DNA of 64,000 nucleotides from Aphidius gifuensis (GCF_014905175.1 NC_057789.1:10616040-10680039), one strand, 5' to 3'. Shown: positions 1 to 11,774, counted from the stretch's first letter. Program-made: numbers and translations. The notes: generated by a model from the sequence alone, not told the origin.

Positions 1-2
1 GT

Positions 3-2736
3 GGTCTTCCTCATGTTCATTTATTGATAACGTTAAAACAAAATAATAAGATTACAACAACTGTCTCTGTCGATAAATTCATTGTTGCTGAAATCCCAAA
101 TTCATCTGATGATCAAATACTTTATAAAATAGTCATGAAGAATATGATCCACGGACCATGTGGTGATTGGTGTAAAAATGAAGATGGTATATGTACAAAA
201 CATTTTCCAAAAAAATTTCAAAATGAAACACTGATAGATGAAAATGGATATCCCACATATAAACGTAGAAATACTGGAGTATATAAACGAATAAACGAAG
301 AAGCTGTTGATAATCGGTATGTCGTTCCCTATAATGCTACACTCCTAAAAGAATTTAATTGCCACATTAACACTAAAATAGTATCAAGCATACAATCAGT
401 TAAATATTTGTACAAATATATATATAAAGGCCATGATGCTGCGTGTTTCGAAATAACTAATAACACCCATGAAAAATATATCAATCATGATGAGATACAT
501 AATTTTATAGAAACCAGATATGTTAGTGCAGTTGAAGCATGTGACCGAATATTAGGAAGATCTCTACAAAAAAAAAGTCATTCAATTATTCGGTTACCAA
601 TTCATTTGCCTAATCAACAAAATGTCATTATAAATAATGATGATGCGGATACATTAAGAGCCGCATTACAAAAAAATACTATGCTCTTAGAATATTTTGA
701 TTTAAATCAACGTGATGAAAATGCCAAAGAATATCTACATGCGGATATTCCATCACATTATGTTTTTAAAAATTTATCTGGTACTAAATCATGGGAAATT
801 CGAAAACAGCAACACAATGTTATAGGAAGAATGTACGCTGTAAGTCCTCATCAAATGGAATTATTCAATCTTCGATTACTATTATTGACAGTTAAAGGAG
901 CGACAAGTTATGAAAATATACGGACGATCAATGGAAAAATCTATGATACTTATCATGCAGCATGTTTATCACTAGGGCTCATTGAAGACGATACAGAATG
1001 GGAACGTGCCATGACAGAAGGAGAAATATGGATGATGCCTCGACAGTTAAGACAATTATTTGTGAGTATTTTGATTCACTGTCAACCAAATGACCCAGGA
1101 AAATTATGGAAAAAATTCAAAGATGCATTATCACAAGATTATTATAAAAGTTCAACATCAGAAAGCATAAAAAAAAGCATATCATGAAATAAACGCTTTA
1201 TTATGCAATGATAAACATATTCTCGATGATTTTCCAACTATGCCATCATTGTCTGAATTTGAAATAGTAGAAAATAATGAGGATAATATTGAAGAAATAG
1301 ATCCCAGTCATCATGAAATAGGGGAGAGTCAATACAAGAAGCTGAATGTGAAGCAAAAAGAAATTGTTGATAGAATCATAGAAGTTGTCATGATGGAAGA
1401 CGAAAAAAATAATTCAGAAACCTGTTATTACATAGATGGTCCAGGTGGATCCGGAAAGACTTTTGTTTACATTACTCTATACCATTTATTGAAAAGTAAA
1501 GGTAAAAAAGTTTGTACAGGGGTTTCAGCAATACTACTTCCCAACAGAAAAACTGTTCACAAGGCATTCGGCCTACCAGTTCCACTTTTTTCTGATTCAA
1601 CATCACATATAAAAATTCAATCAAAAGAAGCACATATTAAGAAAAATTATGACTTAATAATTTGGGATGAAGGTCCTATGGCACCACGATATTGCATGGA
1701 AATAGGCGATATGACTTACAAATATTTCATGAATAATGATTTACCGTTTTGTGGGAAAGTAATTTTGATAGGTAGTGATTTTAGACAGCTACTACCAGTT
1801 AAAGTTATCGCTACGCGTAGTGAATTAGTTAATTTATCAATTAAATTTAGCCATCTATGGAAAAATTTTACAATGCTATCATTAACAGAAAATATGAGAA
1901 CACTACCTGAAGAGAAAGAATTTTCAAAATATCTTCTAAATGTTGGCAATGGTGTTTTAAATGACAAAAACGATAATATAATAGCACCGGAACAATGCAT
2001 AGCTGAAAATAATGAAGATATAGTAGAATCAATATTCAAAGAAATTATTAAAAATCAAAAATACGATGAACTTACAAAAGTAGCTGTATTAGCAGCACGA
2101 AATGTTGACGTTGATGAAATCAATTGTAAAGTTCTTAAATAATTTGATAAAAAAACGGAAAAGAGATATCCAAGCGTAGATAGTACAGAAAACTGTGATA
2201 ATGGAGATATTACAGATGCAATCTTACCAGAATATCTTCATTCATTAAATCCATCAAATTTTCCTCAGCATGAACTTAAATTAAGAATTAATTGTGTAGT
2301 TATGCTGCTACGTAATTTGAGTATTGCTGAAGGTCTATGCAATAGAACACGATTACAAATACTAGAATTAGCTCATAATCTCTTAAAATGTAAGATACTA
2401 ACGGGAGACAAGGCTGGAAGCATTGTATTCATTCATCGAATAACATTATATTGTGATAATGTTTTTCCATTTACATTTAAACGACGACAATTCCCAATCA
2501 AATTAGCTTTCGCGATGACTATAAACAAAAGTCAAGGACAGACTTTCGAAAAAATAGGTTTAGATTTACGTAAGAATGTATTCAATCATAGCCAATTATA
2601 TGTGGCGTTCTCGAGAGTTCGAGCTTGGCAATCAATAAGAATTTTTTTGGACGAAAAACGGGAAAATAATTTAATTAAAAACTATGTATATACAGAATTA
2701 TATAATTACCAAATTAATACCAGACCACAATTCTGA
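3..2736 (+). pseudogene. Helitron Rep-helicase polyprotein, partial, one frameshift and one stop
   Basis: The product would nick and join single-stranded DNA (HUH Rep) and unwind it (Pif1-like SF1B helicase) during rolling-circle transposition. The HUH motif is read from the first bases (GLPHVHLLI) and the tyrosine motif is KYLYKYIYKGHD near 400-440. The helicase has an intact Walker A (DGPGGSGKT, about 1434-1460), a Walker B-like WDEGPM where most Helitrons have WDEAPM, GSDFRQLLPV, and the late motifs FAMTINKSQGQTF and LYVAFSRVR. An indel in the A-run at 1169-1176 shifts the frame, because homology to the second Helitron resumes in another frame. TAA at 2140-2142 interrupts the helicase where the second copy has a leucine codon, and the same frame stays open to 2736. 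Confidence 0.9.
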
Positions 2737-2951
2737 ATTAAAATACATATTTTTGTATGAAGTTCATTCATAGTTAGTTCTTGGTTTATCACGTTGTATT
2801 TCTGCCGAAAAAAAACTAGGTATACCAGGTATACCAGACAACACGTATAAATATTTTATTGGTATTAAGTATAGTTCATCGATACTCTTCTCTATGCTAT
2901 ACTCCACAACCGACCCTAAGGAACTTTTATTCGCAAGACCCCATAACGATA

Positions 2952-2978
2952 CCCGTGCGAAGCACGGGCATGACCTAG
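2952..2978 (+). other. Helitron 1 3' terminus (hairpin plus CTAG)
   Basis: A perfect 7-bp stem CCCGTGC/GCACGGG with a GAA loop at 2952-2968 is followed 6 bases later by CTAG, the CTRR-type Helitron end, and then T. The hairpin acts as the transposition terminator in this class. Confidence 0.9.
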
Positions 2979-3055
2979 TTTACAAAAAAAGTTGCATGAT
3001 TTTGAAGTTTTTTTTTGTCTAGTTTTCTTAACTTCATTTCCATTAATTTTTCTAG

Positions 3056-4051
3056 AAAATAAGTTGTTTTGTTGAAGATATTTCGAATAATAATTTGAAT
3101 GAATATGATAAAATAATAAAACCAAATGGTAAGCTCAAACGTAGTATGAATGATCAATCACAAACCAGAAATATGTCATCAAAAAAACTTAAAATGAGTA
3201 CCAGTAAAAGTAGTGAATCTATTAATGATGATGAAAGCGATGATAGTTCTCTTGAAGAAAATTTCCATGAAAGTAAACTCCAAAGTACAAATCTATCAAC
3301 AAAAAAAGTACAGATAACAACTAAATATTCTATTATTAAAGACATTTCTTTTTTGTATATTTCTGTTTGTTTATAACTAATTCTCTATTTAATTGTTGTT
3401 TGTCTACTTTTCTCAGTTTTATTTAAATAAATTTTTCATTGATTTTTTTTTTTCAGATAACAAGTGTTCCCAATGACGATATGTCAAGTGATCATTCAAC
3501 TGTCGAAAATGATTGTAAAAGACCAAAAAAGCAATTAAAATTAGCTTCTAATGTTTTAAGAAGTAGATCTTCTTCAATTGAAGTTGATGAGGAATCTCTT
3601 CCAGTTTCAACATTTTCACTTGTTACACCAGTTAAAGTCAAACTAGATAACAATACACCAGTCAAAAATACGCAAACTAAAATTAATTCTCCTTCAGCTG
3701 AGTCGGCTGTTATTGAGTCGATCATTTCATTACACCTCACAAAATTACCCAGTTCATGACTCATTGGTTCCAATAGAGCAAGCCCATTTTCGTAATAACC
3801 AACATTACGACTATTTTCAACAATACCAACAACATCCACACTACCAACAGCAACTCCAACTTTACCATCAAGTGTCTTCATGAATATCAAAAACAAGTCG
3901 TTAATCACTATATTCAACCATATCAACATCAACTTTCCAATCATTCTCAACAACATCAACAGCAACTACAAACTAATCATGACATTCAACATCACCAACA
4001 AACGTCAGACCACAATCTCCAACAGTATCAACAATCATGTGATGACATATA
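3056..4051 (+). pseudogene. Degraded Ser-rich, then Gln/His-rich nuclear-type gene, two exons
   Basis: Not assigned to a family. A coding-like exon starts after a TTTCTAG acceptor at 3056 and runs to a GT at 3308. It encodes a Lys/Ser/Asp-rich stretch (KRSMNDQSQTRNMSSKKLKM, then SINDDESDDSSLEE). A second exon begins after TTTTTTTCAG at 3457 and continues Ser-rich with basic clusters (CKRPKKQLKL). Near 3705-3720 the sensible frame shifts into a Tyr/Gln/His-rich segment (FQQYQQHPHYQQQLQLYHQ), and a second one-base shift near 3868 leads to another Gln/His-rich run ending at TAA around 4051. Composition suggests a transcription-related protein. The two shifts make it a relic unless they are assembly errors. 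Confidence 0.4.
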
Positions 4052-4136
4052 ACAATATCATCAACTCTGATAATTTTTTATTACTTCAACATTAAAGTAG
4101 TAATTTCAGAATTATAAAAACTACTTTTTCAGCCTT

Positions 4137-4440
4137 CAAAGAGAATCGCTCACAGAGATGATCATCTCTGAGAATTCACAGTCTCTCAAACGTCTCGCTT
4201 GTAGAGAGTCTCTGGACAATCTCTGACAGAGAGACGCATCAGAGATTTTCTCTACACTTTTTGACAGAGAGACACATGAGAGAGTCTCTATACACTTTCT
4301 GACAGAGAGACGCATCAGAAAGTCTCTCACAGCGAGACGAATAAGAGAGTTTCTGTATTCTATCCCTGGTGGCGCGTACAGAGATGATTTTCAGAGACTC
4401 TCTCGTTCAGAGATTCGAAAATTTCATCTCGATATATGAA
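4137..4440. repeat. Tandem GAGAGTCTCT/GACAGAGAGACGCATCAGA repeats
   Basis: A degenerate array built of AGAGA/TCTCT words, with units of about 50-60 bases containing GACAGAGAGACRCATSAGA and TCTCTAYACTTT. Many short inverted pairs could fold. No coding signal. It ends at TCGTTCAGAGATTCGAAAATT. Confidence 0.7.
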
Positions 4441-4904
4441 CTTTACTTCGCCTAACAAATGCAAGTATAACTAATAAATACAAATATAATACTTGTATAT
4501 CGATATATACAACGGCGCATATATAGGTATATATGTAATAATAAATAAATTAATATAAATATGAAAATCCTCGAATTTTAATTCATCTATACTACAGAAC
4601 GCCTGATGGTAACGGTTACCGATCGATTACCATGCCGCTCCAAGGCGCAATGTAGACTGACAGAAAAGAGATTCCTGCCCAGATCCGTTACCGGATCTGA
4701 CGTCTAAACTCTATGTTTTTTCCTTTTACTCCATACTCAACCCGCGCCTAAAGATGTTTACACATCAAAAATTTTAAACAATATGGAATAAAATTTTTTT
4801 TTTCAAAAATATCAAGTATAAACATACCTTGTTGATGAGGTTTGTTACGAACTTTTTTTTGTGCAAAAATAGTATTCTTTGATAATCTAAATATCGATAT
4901 TGTC
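4441..4904. other. Noncoding stretch with short palindromes
   Basis: AT-rich. GGTAACGGTTACCGATCG and GATCCGTTACCGGATC near 4610-4700 are short palindromic GC-richer words, possibly an old MITE end. No gene recognised. Confidence 0.4.
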
Positions 4905-4990
4905 AGGCATAGCATCAATATTTACTATTTGTTTATCATATAACTCATCCATTATTTCGATCGAGTTTTTTTCATGTTTACTTGCGTTCA
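4905..4990 (-). pseudogene. Distal half of relic exon interrupted by the GATCC element
   Basis: Read on the minus strand this encodes NSIEIMDELYDKQ, matching NSIEIIDELHDKQ in the relic at 6292-6534. The two segments lie on either side of the 4996-6287 element, so the element most likely inserted in an exon made of internal repeats. Function unknown. Confidence 0.45.
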
Positions 4991-5159
4991 AAAGTCCTGA
5001 GTAGAAATGTGTTCAGGATAGCCTGAACCCTGATCCGGATCGGATCAGGAAATCGTAAGGTTATCCTTGTTCAGGTATCCTTACCACATCCTGATCCAAT
5101 CTGGATAAGAATATGATAAGGCTTTCCCTATTCAGGTATCTCCATCACAAACTGATCCA

Positions 5160-5480
5160 TTCTAGATCAGGATAACCTTACCTTATCCTTAACAGTGATA
5201 CTTGATCCAATCTGGATCCAGACTTGATCAAGTAAAAATTAATAAATAAATTATTTTTTAAATACCAATTACCTGATCAAGATAACATCAGGATATCCTT
5301 AACTTATCCTTAACAGGGATATCTTGATCCAATCTGGATCCAGATTTGATCAGGTAAAAATTAAAACGTAATTTATTTTACAGAATACAATTCACCTGAT
5401 CCGTATAGCATCAGGATAACCTCAACTTATCCTTAACAGGGACATCTTGATCCAATCTGGAGTAATTTCTATATTTTCTG
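5160..5480. repeat. ~121-bp tandem repeat inside the GATCC element
   Basis: The word TTATCCTTAACAG recurs at about 5185, 5306 and 5428, spaced 121-122 bases. Each unit contains CTTGATCCAATCTGGATCCAG followed by a TGATCAGGTAAAAATTAA spacer. Confidence 0.7.
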
Positions 5481-5647
5481 GACTGAACACGTACAAAAAA
5501 TATAATTATTTTATGTTTTGATTTTTTCTTTATATTTTTAATAGTTAATTATTATTTATCTATATTTTTTGTTTATTTATCTGCTAACTTATTTATTTAT
5601 TATTTATTAATTCATAAGAATGAAAAAATTTTCCCGAGTATCGTTTG

Positions 5648-5722
5648 TCAGAATGGCTCAGTGGGTAGAGCGTCGCCCCCATATTTTCGGTTTCGCGTTC
5701 GAGGGTTCGAGACCCGGTCACT
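5648..5722 (+). other. tRNA-derived SINE head or tRNA pseudogene
   Basis: The A-box-like TGGCTCAGTGG (5654-5664) and B-box-like GGTTCGAGACC (5704-5714) are spaced as in tRNA promoters. The acceptor arms do not pair convincingly and there is no clean cloverleaf, so a SINE-type RNA polymerase III promoter is a better call than a working tRNA. It sits inside the GATCC-rich TIR element. Confidence 0.6.
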
Positions 5723-6291
5723 GTAAATTAATTTGGGTCAGGTTTAAGAGCAGAATATTGAGGTTAAGGTTAGGTTAGTTCCATAATGTAACGTTTATAC
5801 ATCCGTCATATATTAACCACTATATGTTATAAGAAAAAATATGGAAAAATGAATATTTTTTTTTTTTTCAAAAATGCAAATGTTCCCTGGTCCATTTCGG
5901 ATCATGTATCCTGATCAGGATTGGATCCAGATCCCGGATCCGTTTCGGATCATGTATCCTTACGTTATCCTGAAGACGACATCAGGTATCCTGATGCAAT
6001 CCGGATCCGAACCTTACCAAAAAACATGACCATCCTAATCCGGTCTTGATAATCTATCGTGATCCATTTCGGATCATGTATCCTGACCAGGATTGGATCC
6101 AGATTCTGGATCCATTATGGATCATGTATCTTTACTACAGCCTGATCAGGTATCCTGATCCATTCCGGATCCGAACCTTACCAAAAAACATTACCATCTT
6201 GATCTATTTCGGATCCAGAATCTGGATCCGAAATGGATTTGAAATCAGGATATCCTGATCAGGACCTGACTTAAATTTCTACTCGGGGTAC

Positions 6292-6534
6292 TTGGCCAGC
6301 TCCAAATTTACCAGACATTTCAGTTCCATCGTTTTTTTGTTTACCATATGACGCGTCTATGATTTTCGATAAGCTTCTCGTCTGCTTAGTCATATTCAAT
6401 GATAGTTGAACAGCTACACCTTTTGTTTGTTTATCATGTAACTCGTCAATAATTTCAATCGAGTTACTCGACTGCTCAGGATTAGATAATACTTGACCAG
6501 CTCCAAATTCACCACACATTTCAGCTTCAAAAAA
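6292..6534 (-). pseudogene. Relic exon with duplicated FGAGQV motif
   Basis: The minus strand keeps one frame with an internal duplication: EMCGEFGAGQV, then about 60 residues, then EMSGKFGAGQVP at the edge of the GATCC element. NSIEIIDELHDKQTKG recurs in degenerate form beyond the element at 4905-4990. No family recognised. The reading frame stops where the element begins. Confidence 0.4.
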
Positions 6535-6744
6535 ATATAAAAAATATAAAAAAAAAAAAAAATTATGCGTGTTGCGAGTACGCGCGGGGGAAGTGAAACT
6601 TCTTCTGGAGTGATTGCGGTTATGACTCAATAAGTTTCTTTTATTGATTTTTCTGTTGTTTTTGACAATTTATATTACGGTCGGTATTCATATTATTGTT
6701 TATTTTATTAACTATTTGATATGAATTTTTTTTTTTGTTATGAA

Positions 6745-7112
6745 TTATCGTTGTCTAGAAGGATATCGCTGTGAACGTTCAGTACTTGATAAAATGGTAG
6801 TTTTTTTTCCTGTAGTTTTTGATCAGTTGAATCAGGATGGCAAACTTGAGTCTCGACGACTGATGGACTTAGATTGGTTTTTGTTTTTTCAAGCATACCT
6901 ATTATAATAAACATTAGTTTTAGTAATAATATTTTTGAATTACAATTTAAATAAAGTAGTCAAGAATAAGTATTAATATTACCATTTTCGTTTTCATTAT
7001 TTTTATTAACAATTAATTTGTTGGGATCATTATCCATTCCCGATTCATTAGGGATCCGTGATGATAATGACAATTTTTCTGTCTCTTCACAACGTTCTGC
7101 GTTCATATTGAA
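6745..7112 (-). CDS. Putative two-exon coding fragment, function unknown
   Basis: Exon 6983-7112 (reverse) encodes NMNAERCEETEKLSLSS and ends with AATG before GTAATATT. The next exon starts at 6898 after TATTATAATAG and keeps phase, giving MLEKTKTNLSPSVVETQVC. The GT-AG intron preserves the frame, which supports real coding origin. It ends in a stop soon after 6745. Not recognised; it may belong with the decayed minus-strand gene at 8455-9640. Confidence 0.35.
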
Positions 7113-7762
7113 CCATTGTAAAAAGAGATTAATATAATATTTTTTTTTATTGTAATATTTTTATATATGTATTGTAATATTTTAATATATGTACTTATGA
7201 ATTTAATTATTATATTATTATGTTTATATGAAATGATCTAATAACATAATAATATAATATATATGTACACATAATAATATAAATATGTATAGGTATTTAT
7301 GAATGAATGGAAACACATATAAATTCATGTACTTATGCATGTGGTTTTTCAATTAATTATTATATTTATATTATTATCAATATATATATATGTATACATA
7401 CATTTTATTATTGTCCAATACTTACAAAAAATGTGAATTTTCCTTGTCACTTTTGAAGGCTAACCCTAGGAGAATGAGCGGCGCTTGTTGACATTTGATT
7501 ATTGTAACCAAAATTGAACTTAACACCTTAAATTAATTAACAAAATATATGCCTTATAATATTTCGTAGGTATCTATTTGAGAATATTTATAACAAAAAT
7601 TCGATAATGAAATGTTATCAACAACTAACAAACTAAAATTTCGACAATAATAATGCTATGGTGTCGGCTATGACAACCATGAGACCAATACGATGAAGCA
7701 ATATTTTTATTTTTCAGTTATGCGCATGCCTATTTCTATTTTCTTTCTCTCTCAAACTATAC
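7113..7762. other. AT-rich spacer
   Basis: Microsatellite-like TATA/ATAATA stretches (7140-7400) with TATATATATGTATACATAC. No gene seen. Confidence 0.5.
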
Positions 7763-8050
7763 TATACTGCGTTGCATGTAACGTTTTATGTCGCGTTGCC
7801 TATGCTGTATGTATACTGTATTCCATTCAACGCTGTATGTCGCGTTGCCTATGCTATATGTATACTATGCTATATGTATATGCTATGTTATATGTATACT
7901 GCCTATGCTATATGTATACTGCGTTGCATGCAACGTTTTATGTCGCGTTGCCTATGCTGTATGTATACTGTATTTCATTCAACGCTTCATATCGCGTTGC
8001 CTATGCTATATGTATACTGCGTTGCATGCAACGTTTCATGTGGCGTTGCT
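7763..8050. repeat. Minisatellite of GCGTTGCCTATGCTRTATGTATACT units
   Basis: About five to six degenerate units of roughly 50 bases alternate GCGTTGCCTATGCTATATGTATACT with TGCGTTGCATGCAACGTTTTATGTC or a TTCATTCAACGC variant. The palindrome GTTGCATGCAAC recurs. All three forward frames stay open through it because the repeat lacks stops, so the long frames here are not evidence of genes. Confidence 0.8.
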
Positions 8051-8454
8051 ACTTCCGTCCGCGATTTTCGTGACGAATTTTTCTATCTACCCTCCAAAAA
8101 AAAGTTTCACTTCAATAAAAAAATATCTGTTACATTTTCAAGTGCAGCAACGACAACCAATAAACCATAATTTAATTGAATCATTAAATAAAAAATTAAT
8201 AATAATAATAATTATTTAATAGTTTATAATTTATAAACTATGGAGTGTGTCGGCGATTGACAACACCACAATATTTGTCTAGAATTGATGCTGTTTTAAT
8301 ACTATTTTCACACTTTTTTTCACACTTCTTTTTCTTCTATTTCTTGTTTTTTTTTTTTTTTTTTTTTTTGACATTTTTTCTAACTTTTGACTTGTATTAT
8401 TATCAGTACCCCAACTATATAGTATAGCAATATTGCTTGAACAACTTGGTTTTT

Positions 8455-9640
8455 TCATGGAAGAATTTGAGCTTCCTAATGAATGGGGTGTTATTTATTG
8501 GCATGTCACTAACAAACTTATCTATAATATCATAAAAACAGTTTGAGGGAGTTGTACCAGTTCCAGTATCTTCATCTATTTTATACTATTCGTATAAATT
8601 CTTCCACTTGTTTTGGCATTGTTCTATTGTTGCATCATAACTATAACTCAGCATTGTGTTTTGCACAAACATCCACCATTGATTTTTTTTATTACATCAC
8701 GGACAGTATTCTAGTTATGCCTAACAGCATATAACAGTTCATTGGTGTCATCAAGCTTTCTTTTGACGTGGTTGCTTTCGATTTTTATAATTTTCTTTAG
8801 CAGCTACGTTCATAACAAAATCTGAAGAAAACTATAAAATAAATTCATTAAATTATAATCATTCCAAAACAAAATTAAAATATTTCCTTCAAAAGACTTA
8901 GTTCGAATTACAAGAAAAATATGATTTTTTTTTTTTTTTTTAACAAAAGTTAAATGATACCTGTTGGATTGTCGAGAGGGTGTCCCAAGCTTGATTGATG
9001 TCTAGCTAACCCCACACTCGATGTTTGACTATTATTATCGACTAGATAATTTTTTTCACTCAGGAGAAATCTTTTCCCTAAATAGAAAAAGAATATAATT
9101 AATAAAATGATAATGACAGCAAACTTTTTATTGTTGTTTAAAAAAAAATATCATTATTTTATATACCACAATGAAATTCGATACTTGTTGATGCACGATC
9201 CATTTGTTTAGACTGTGATGGCCAAGGTACACATTAGAATTCATATAAATCAGTTGATCATATATTTGCATCAATTGTGATGATCCAGATGTAGACTGAG
9301 TTTTATAAATATCAGTATGTGCTTTTTTTTGGAGATGACTTTTATCTGCTTGAAAAACGAAAGAAAAAATGATTTATAATAAAATGACAATGACAGTACA
9401 CTTGTACCTTCTATTATTGTTAAAACACTGGTAACTATTAAGAAAATAATACCTGTTGGCCTATCATGTACGTCTTCCAAGTCATCTGCATCTAAAGTAA
9501 TATCCAATGTTTCCCCCAGTTAAAGCATCTTTCAATGAATCAACTTCTTGTGACATTGTTCGTTTAGTTTTATTGCTTACTTTATTTAGATAGTCTAACA
9601 GTATTTTTTGTGCATATGGATCATCTGAAAATATTCACAC
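8455..9640 (-). pseudogene. Decayed gene with Myb/SANT-like DNA-binding domain
   Basis: Coding-like islands on the minus strand in order: DDPYAQKILLDYLNKVSNK (about 9630-9560), TLDITLDADDLEDVHDRPT ending before GTATT (about 9510-9450), SHLQKKAHTDIYKTQSTSG (about 9350-9180), SSVGLARHQSSLGHPLDNPT before GTATC (about 9070-8962), and an island at 8830-8460 with ELLYAVRHN, YDATIEQCQNKWKNLYE and NCFYDIIDKFVSD. The last fits the Myb/SANT-like (MSANTD/Myb_DNA-bind_4) fold, in which EQCQNKWKNL is the third helix. Several stops and shifts break it. Such domains occur in host regulators and in Harbinger-type transposon partners. Confidence 0.55.
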
Positions 9641-10476
9641 TGCTTTTTTAAATAATTTTTTATTAATATTAAAAAAATACTATCTTCGCAGAAATTACTT
9701 ACTATTTTGTATATCTTACTGTTGCTGTGTTGTAACGATGATTAATTATTTTTTTTTATTGAAAAGATTATAAAATTCCTGACGAACTAGTGGAAGTTTT
9801 AATTTTAACATTGTCACTTAACTGTTGTTTATTGTCACTTGAATAATTTTTAATACACAAATGAAACTATGAACATACACAATACGTATAATATATAATC
9901 TTGAAAGAGGTTGGTTTATACATATTTATAAAAAATGAAAAATAATAAACAATATTGAACGACCAGAATAACCGAATTCTGACCGTTGACGCCATGTACG
10001 TCATGCCATTGCCAAATGCCATGTACGTATAGTGATGACCACTATATGCAATCTCTTCTACGTTGTTTAAAAAATGAGGGGGTATTATCTTTTCAGTTGT
10101 GTGCATTTGTGCGGTCATGATGCGCCATTAAAAAATTAAGAAAAAATCGCTCCTAGTATTTTATTAAGTTTAATTTTTTAAGCTTAACGAGTTTTTTCAA
10201 AATGTGCCTGATTTAATGTTAATGCACTTGTAAGATTATGAATGATTAATTATTAATCGTAGTATATTCTCATTGAATGCTAGTAAAGAATGTTGTGATG
10301 GAACAGCTTTTTTTCAGACTTATCGAGTACTATAAGATGACTTTTTTAAAACTTGTAATTTAATAATTATTTTAGATATCTCATATAAACTTCAGTTTTG
10401 GTATACAGCTACAGAAGAATTATTATCAAACGTAACTTCACAATTCCATTTATCCAGATCTTCATCTGGTTTGTTT
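9641..10476. other. Noncoding spacer
   Basis: AT-rich. A partial inverted duplication TACGTCATGCCATTGCCAAATGCCATGTACGTA lies near 9992-10028. No gene supported. Confidence 0.4.
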
Positions 10477-10670
10477 TTTTTTTTTTTTTATTATATTAAG
10501 GCTTTATTGAGATCACATACCTAGTGATCTATTTGGCCATACATTAGACATCATATACATATTTCACATTTATATACATAATTTACATTTTTAGTCTTTT
10601 CATTAATTTTAAACAATCTTACAATTATTTTATATACATTGTGTAACTTTAATAATATAAGTATACTTTT

Positions 10671-10701
<31 letters not shown>

Positions 10702-11774
10702 CTTCCCTTTCATATACTTATTTTACATTGGAGAAGGAAGTTGTTGATTATAAGTAGCGATTTTTCATTTAATGTTGCTAGTACTGGTGTAATACAATAA
10801 GGAGGGAAATATTTGATTTTACAAAGCTTACTTATCATCATTTTTCTTTGAGTATTATATCGTGGACATTGCCAGAGGACGTGGTCAATATCCTCGATAG
10901 ACGTTGCACACGTACACATTGAAGAATCAACAATTTTTATGCGTGCCAGTGAAAACGCTAGATGATAGTGGTTAGCTCTGGCTCTGTTTACCCAGACTGT
11001 AAGGTGACGTGTGTATTTTTTATCATGGAACCATGGTCTGCTACGATTATTATGAATAAGTTCAAAATACGTTTTACCTTTTATTTTACCCTCTTGTTTA
11101 AACGAGAGGTTTGAGGTACTAGTGTCATTTTTTTTAAACTGTTCCCGATAGTCAGTGAAGGGAACTTTGTATTGAGAGCACGGTTGTCTATTTGTAGCTC
11201 GTTTGGCTAATTGATCAGCCATTTCATTTCCCTCGATACCTGTGTGAGCTGGGACCCAAATGAATTTAACACACTGGTTGGCTGACATATTACTAACACA
11301 TTTATTATATTCGGTTTTAATTTCTAGTACGTATTTGTTGATCTTAATATTATTTTTAGGATTTTGTAAAGACATTAAGGTACTGAGTGAGTCTGAGATA
11401 ATAAAAAAGCTGTGGCTAGGATGACGATTGACAATTTTTAGAGCTTCTAAGATGGCTATGCATTCCGCCGTGAAGACAGAGCTAACAGGGCAGATGCCCA
11501 GAGATAACTCAACGTTAAATTTAGGACAGTAACACCCCACGCCCACAGTTTCACCCCCTGAGACTTTACTTCCATCTGTGAAAATGAGGATAGCATCAAT
11601 ACCTTGGTCTGCCATTGCAGCCTGAAATACAGCTTGAGGATGAGTCGCTTTCTGAGCCTCGACCCCGAGCTCAGTCTTCACCGGAAGAACAGCCATCAGA
11701 TCTTGATAATTAACAAGCTGATTATTATATTTTGAATTTACCAGTAGATTTTTTTTAAGCTCGATGACTTCCAT
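10477..11774 (-). mobile_element. 5'-truncated non-LTR retrotransposon (3' end with RNase H)
   Basis: A minus-strand element with the C-terminal part of the pol ORF, a 3' UTR with CAATAAAG (reverse of 10501-10508) and an A tail seen as the T run at 10477-10489. A second A tract (T run at about 10673-10701) lies directly behind the stop codon. RT and endonuclease are absent, as usual for 5'-truncated copies. Confidence 0.8.
10710..11774 (-). CDS. Non-LTR retrotransposon pol fragment: RNase H plus C-terminal zinc knuckle
   Basis: 354 codons without a stop. The RNase HI domain has all acidic landmarks: FTDGSK (first Asp), TAECIAILEAL (Glu), ISDSLSTL (second Asp) and VPAHTGIEGNEMADQLAK (His and last Asp). 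It degrades RNA in RNA-DNA hybrids during reverse transcription. After it comes a C-terminal zinc-knuckle-like tail, CTC...DHVLWQCP. This layout fits RNase H-bearing LINE groups such as I, R1 or LOA; the exact clade needs the missing RT. The open frame suggests a recent insertion. Confidence 0.85.
   Translation of the reverse strand: MEVIELKKNLLVNSKYNNQLVNYQDLMAVLPVKTELGVEAQKATHPQAVFQAAMADQGIDAILIFTDGSKVSGGETVGVGCYCPKFNVELSLGICPVSSVFTAECIAILEALKIVNRHPSHSFFIISDSLSTLMSLQNPKNNIKINKYVLEIKTEYNKCVSNMSANQCVKFIWVPAHTGIEGNEMADQLAKRATNRQPCSQYKVPFTDYREQFKKNDTSTSNLSFKQEGKIKGKTYFELIHNNRSRPWFHDKKYTRHLTVWVNRARANHYHLAFSLARIKIVDSSMCTCATSIEDIDHVLWQCPRYNTQRKMMISKLCKIKYFPPYCITPVLATLNEKSLLIINNFLLQCKISI

Larger units (their letters stand above)
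1..2978 (+). mobile_element. Helitron, copy 1 (5' end outside window)
   Basis: Rolling-circle DNA transposon read on the plus strand. The window opens inside the Rep domain and the element runs through the Pif1-like helicase to a terminal hairpin and CTAG at 2975-2978, followed by host T at 2979 as expected for A/T-target insertion. The noncoding 3' segment 2740-2950 holds a short direct repeat of TATACCAG near 2820-2845. The 5' TC end lies upstream of the window. Coding damage is light (one frameshift, one nonsense), so this copy is younger than most other relics here. Confidence 0.9.
4996..6287. mobile_element. GATCC-rich terminal-inverted-repeat element
   Basis: The ends are inverted: CCTGAGTAGAAATGTG... 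at 4996 against the reverse complement of 6287, CCCGAGTAGAAATTTAAG. The interior is dominated by variants of CTGATCCAATCTGGATCCAG and GGATCAGGATATCCTGATC, so it is full of short dyads. No transposase ORF is visible, so it is nonautonomous. It carries a tRNA-like head at 5648-5722 and a tandem block at 5160-5480. The right flank continues the relic exon that is also seen left of the element. Confidence 0.65.

Noticed and set aside
5648..5722. Functional tRNA gene
   Set aside because: A and B boxes are present but acceptor and anticodon arms do not pair, and it lies inside a repeat element.
7693..8219. Three long overlapping forward frames rich in Cys, Tyr, Met and Val
   Set aside because: They are produced by one stop-free minisatellite read in three frames; no start context or family support.
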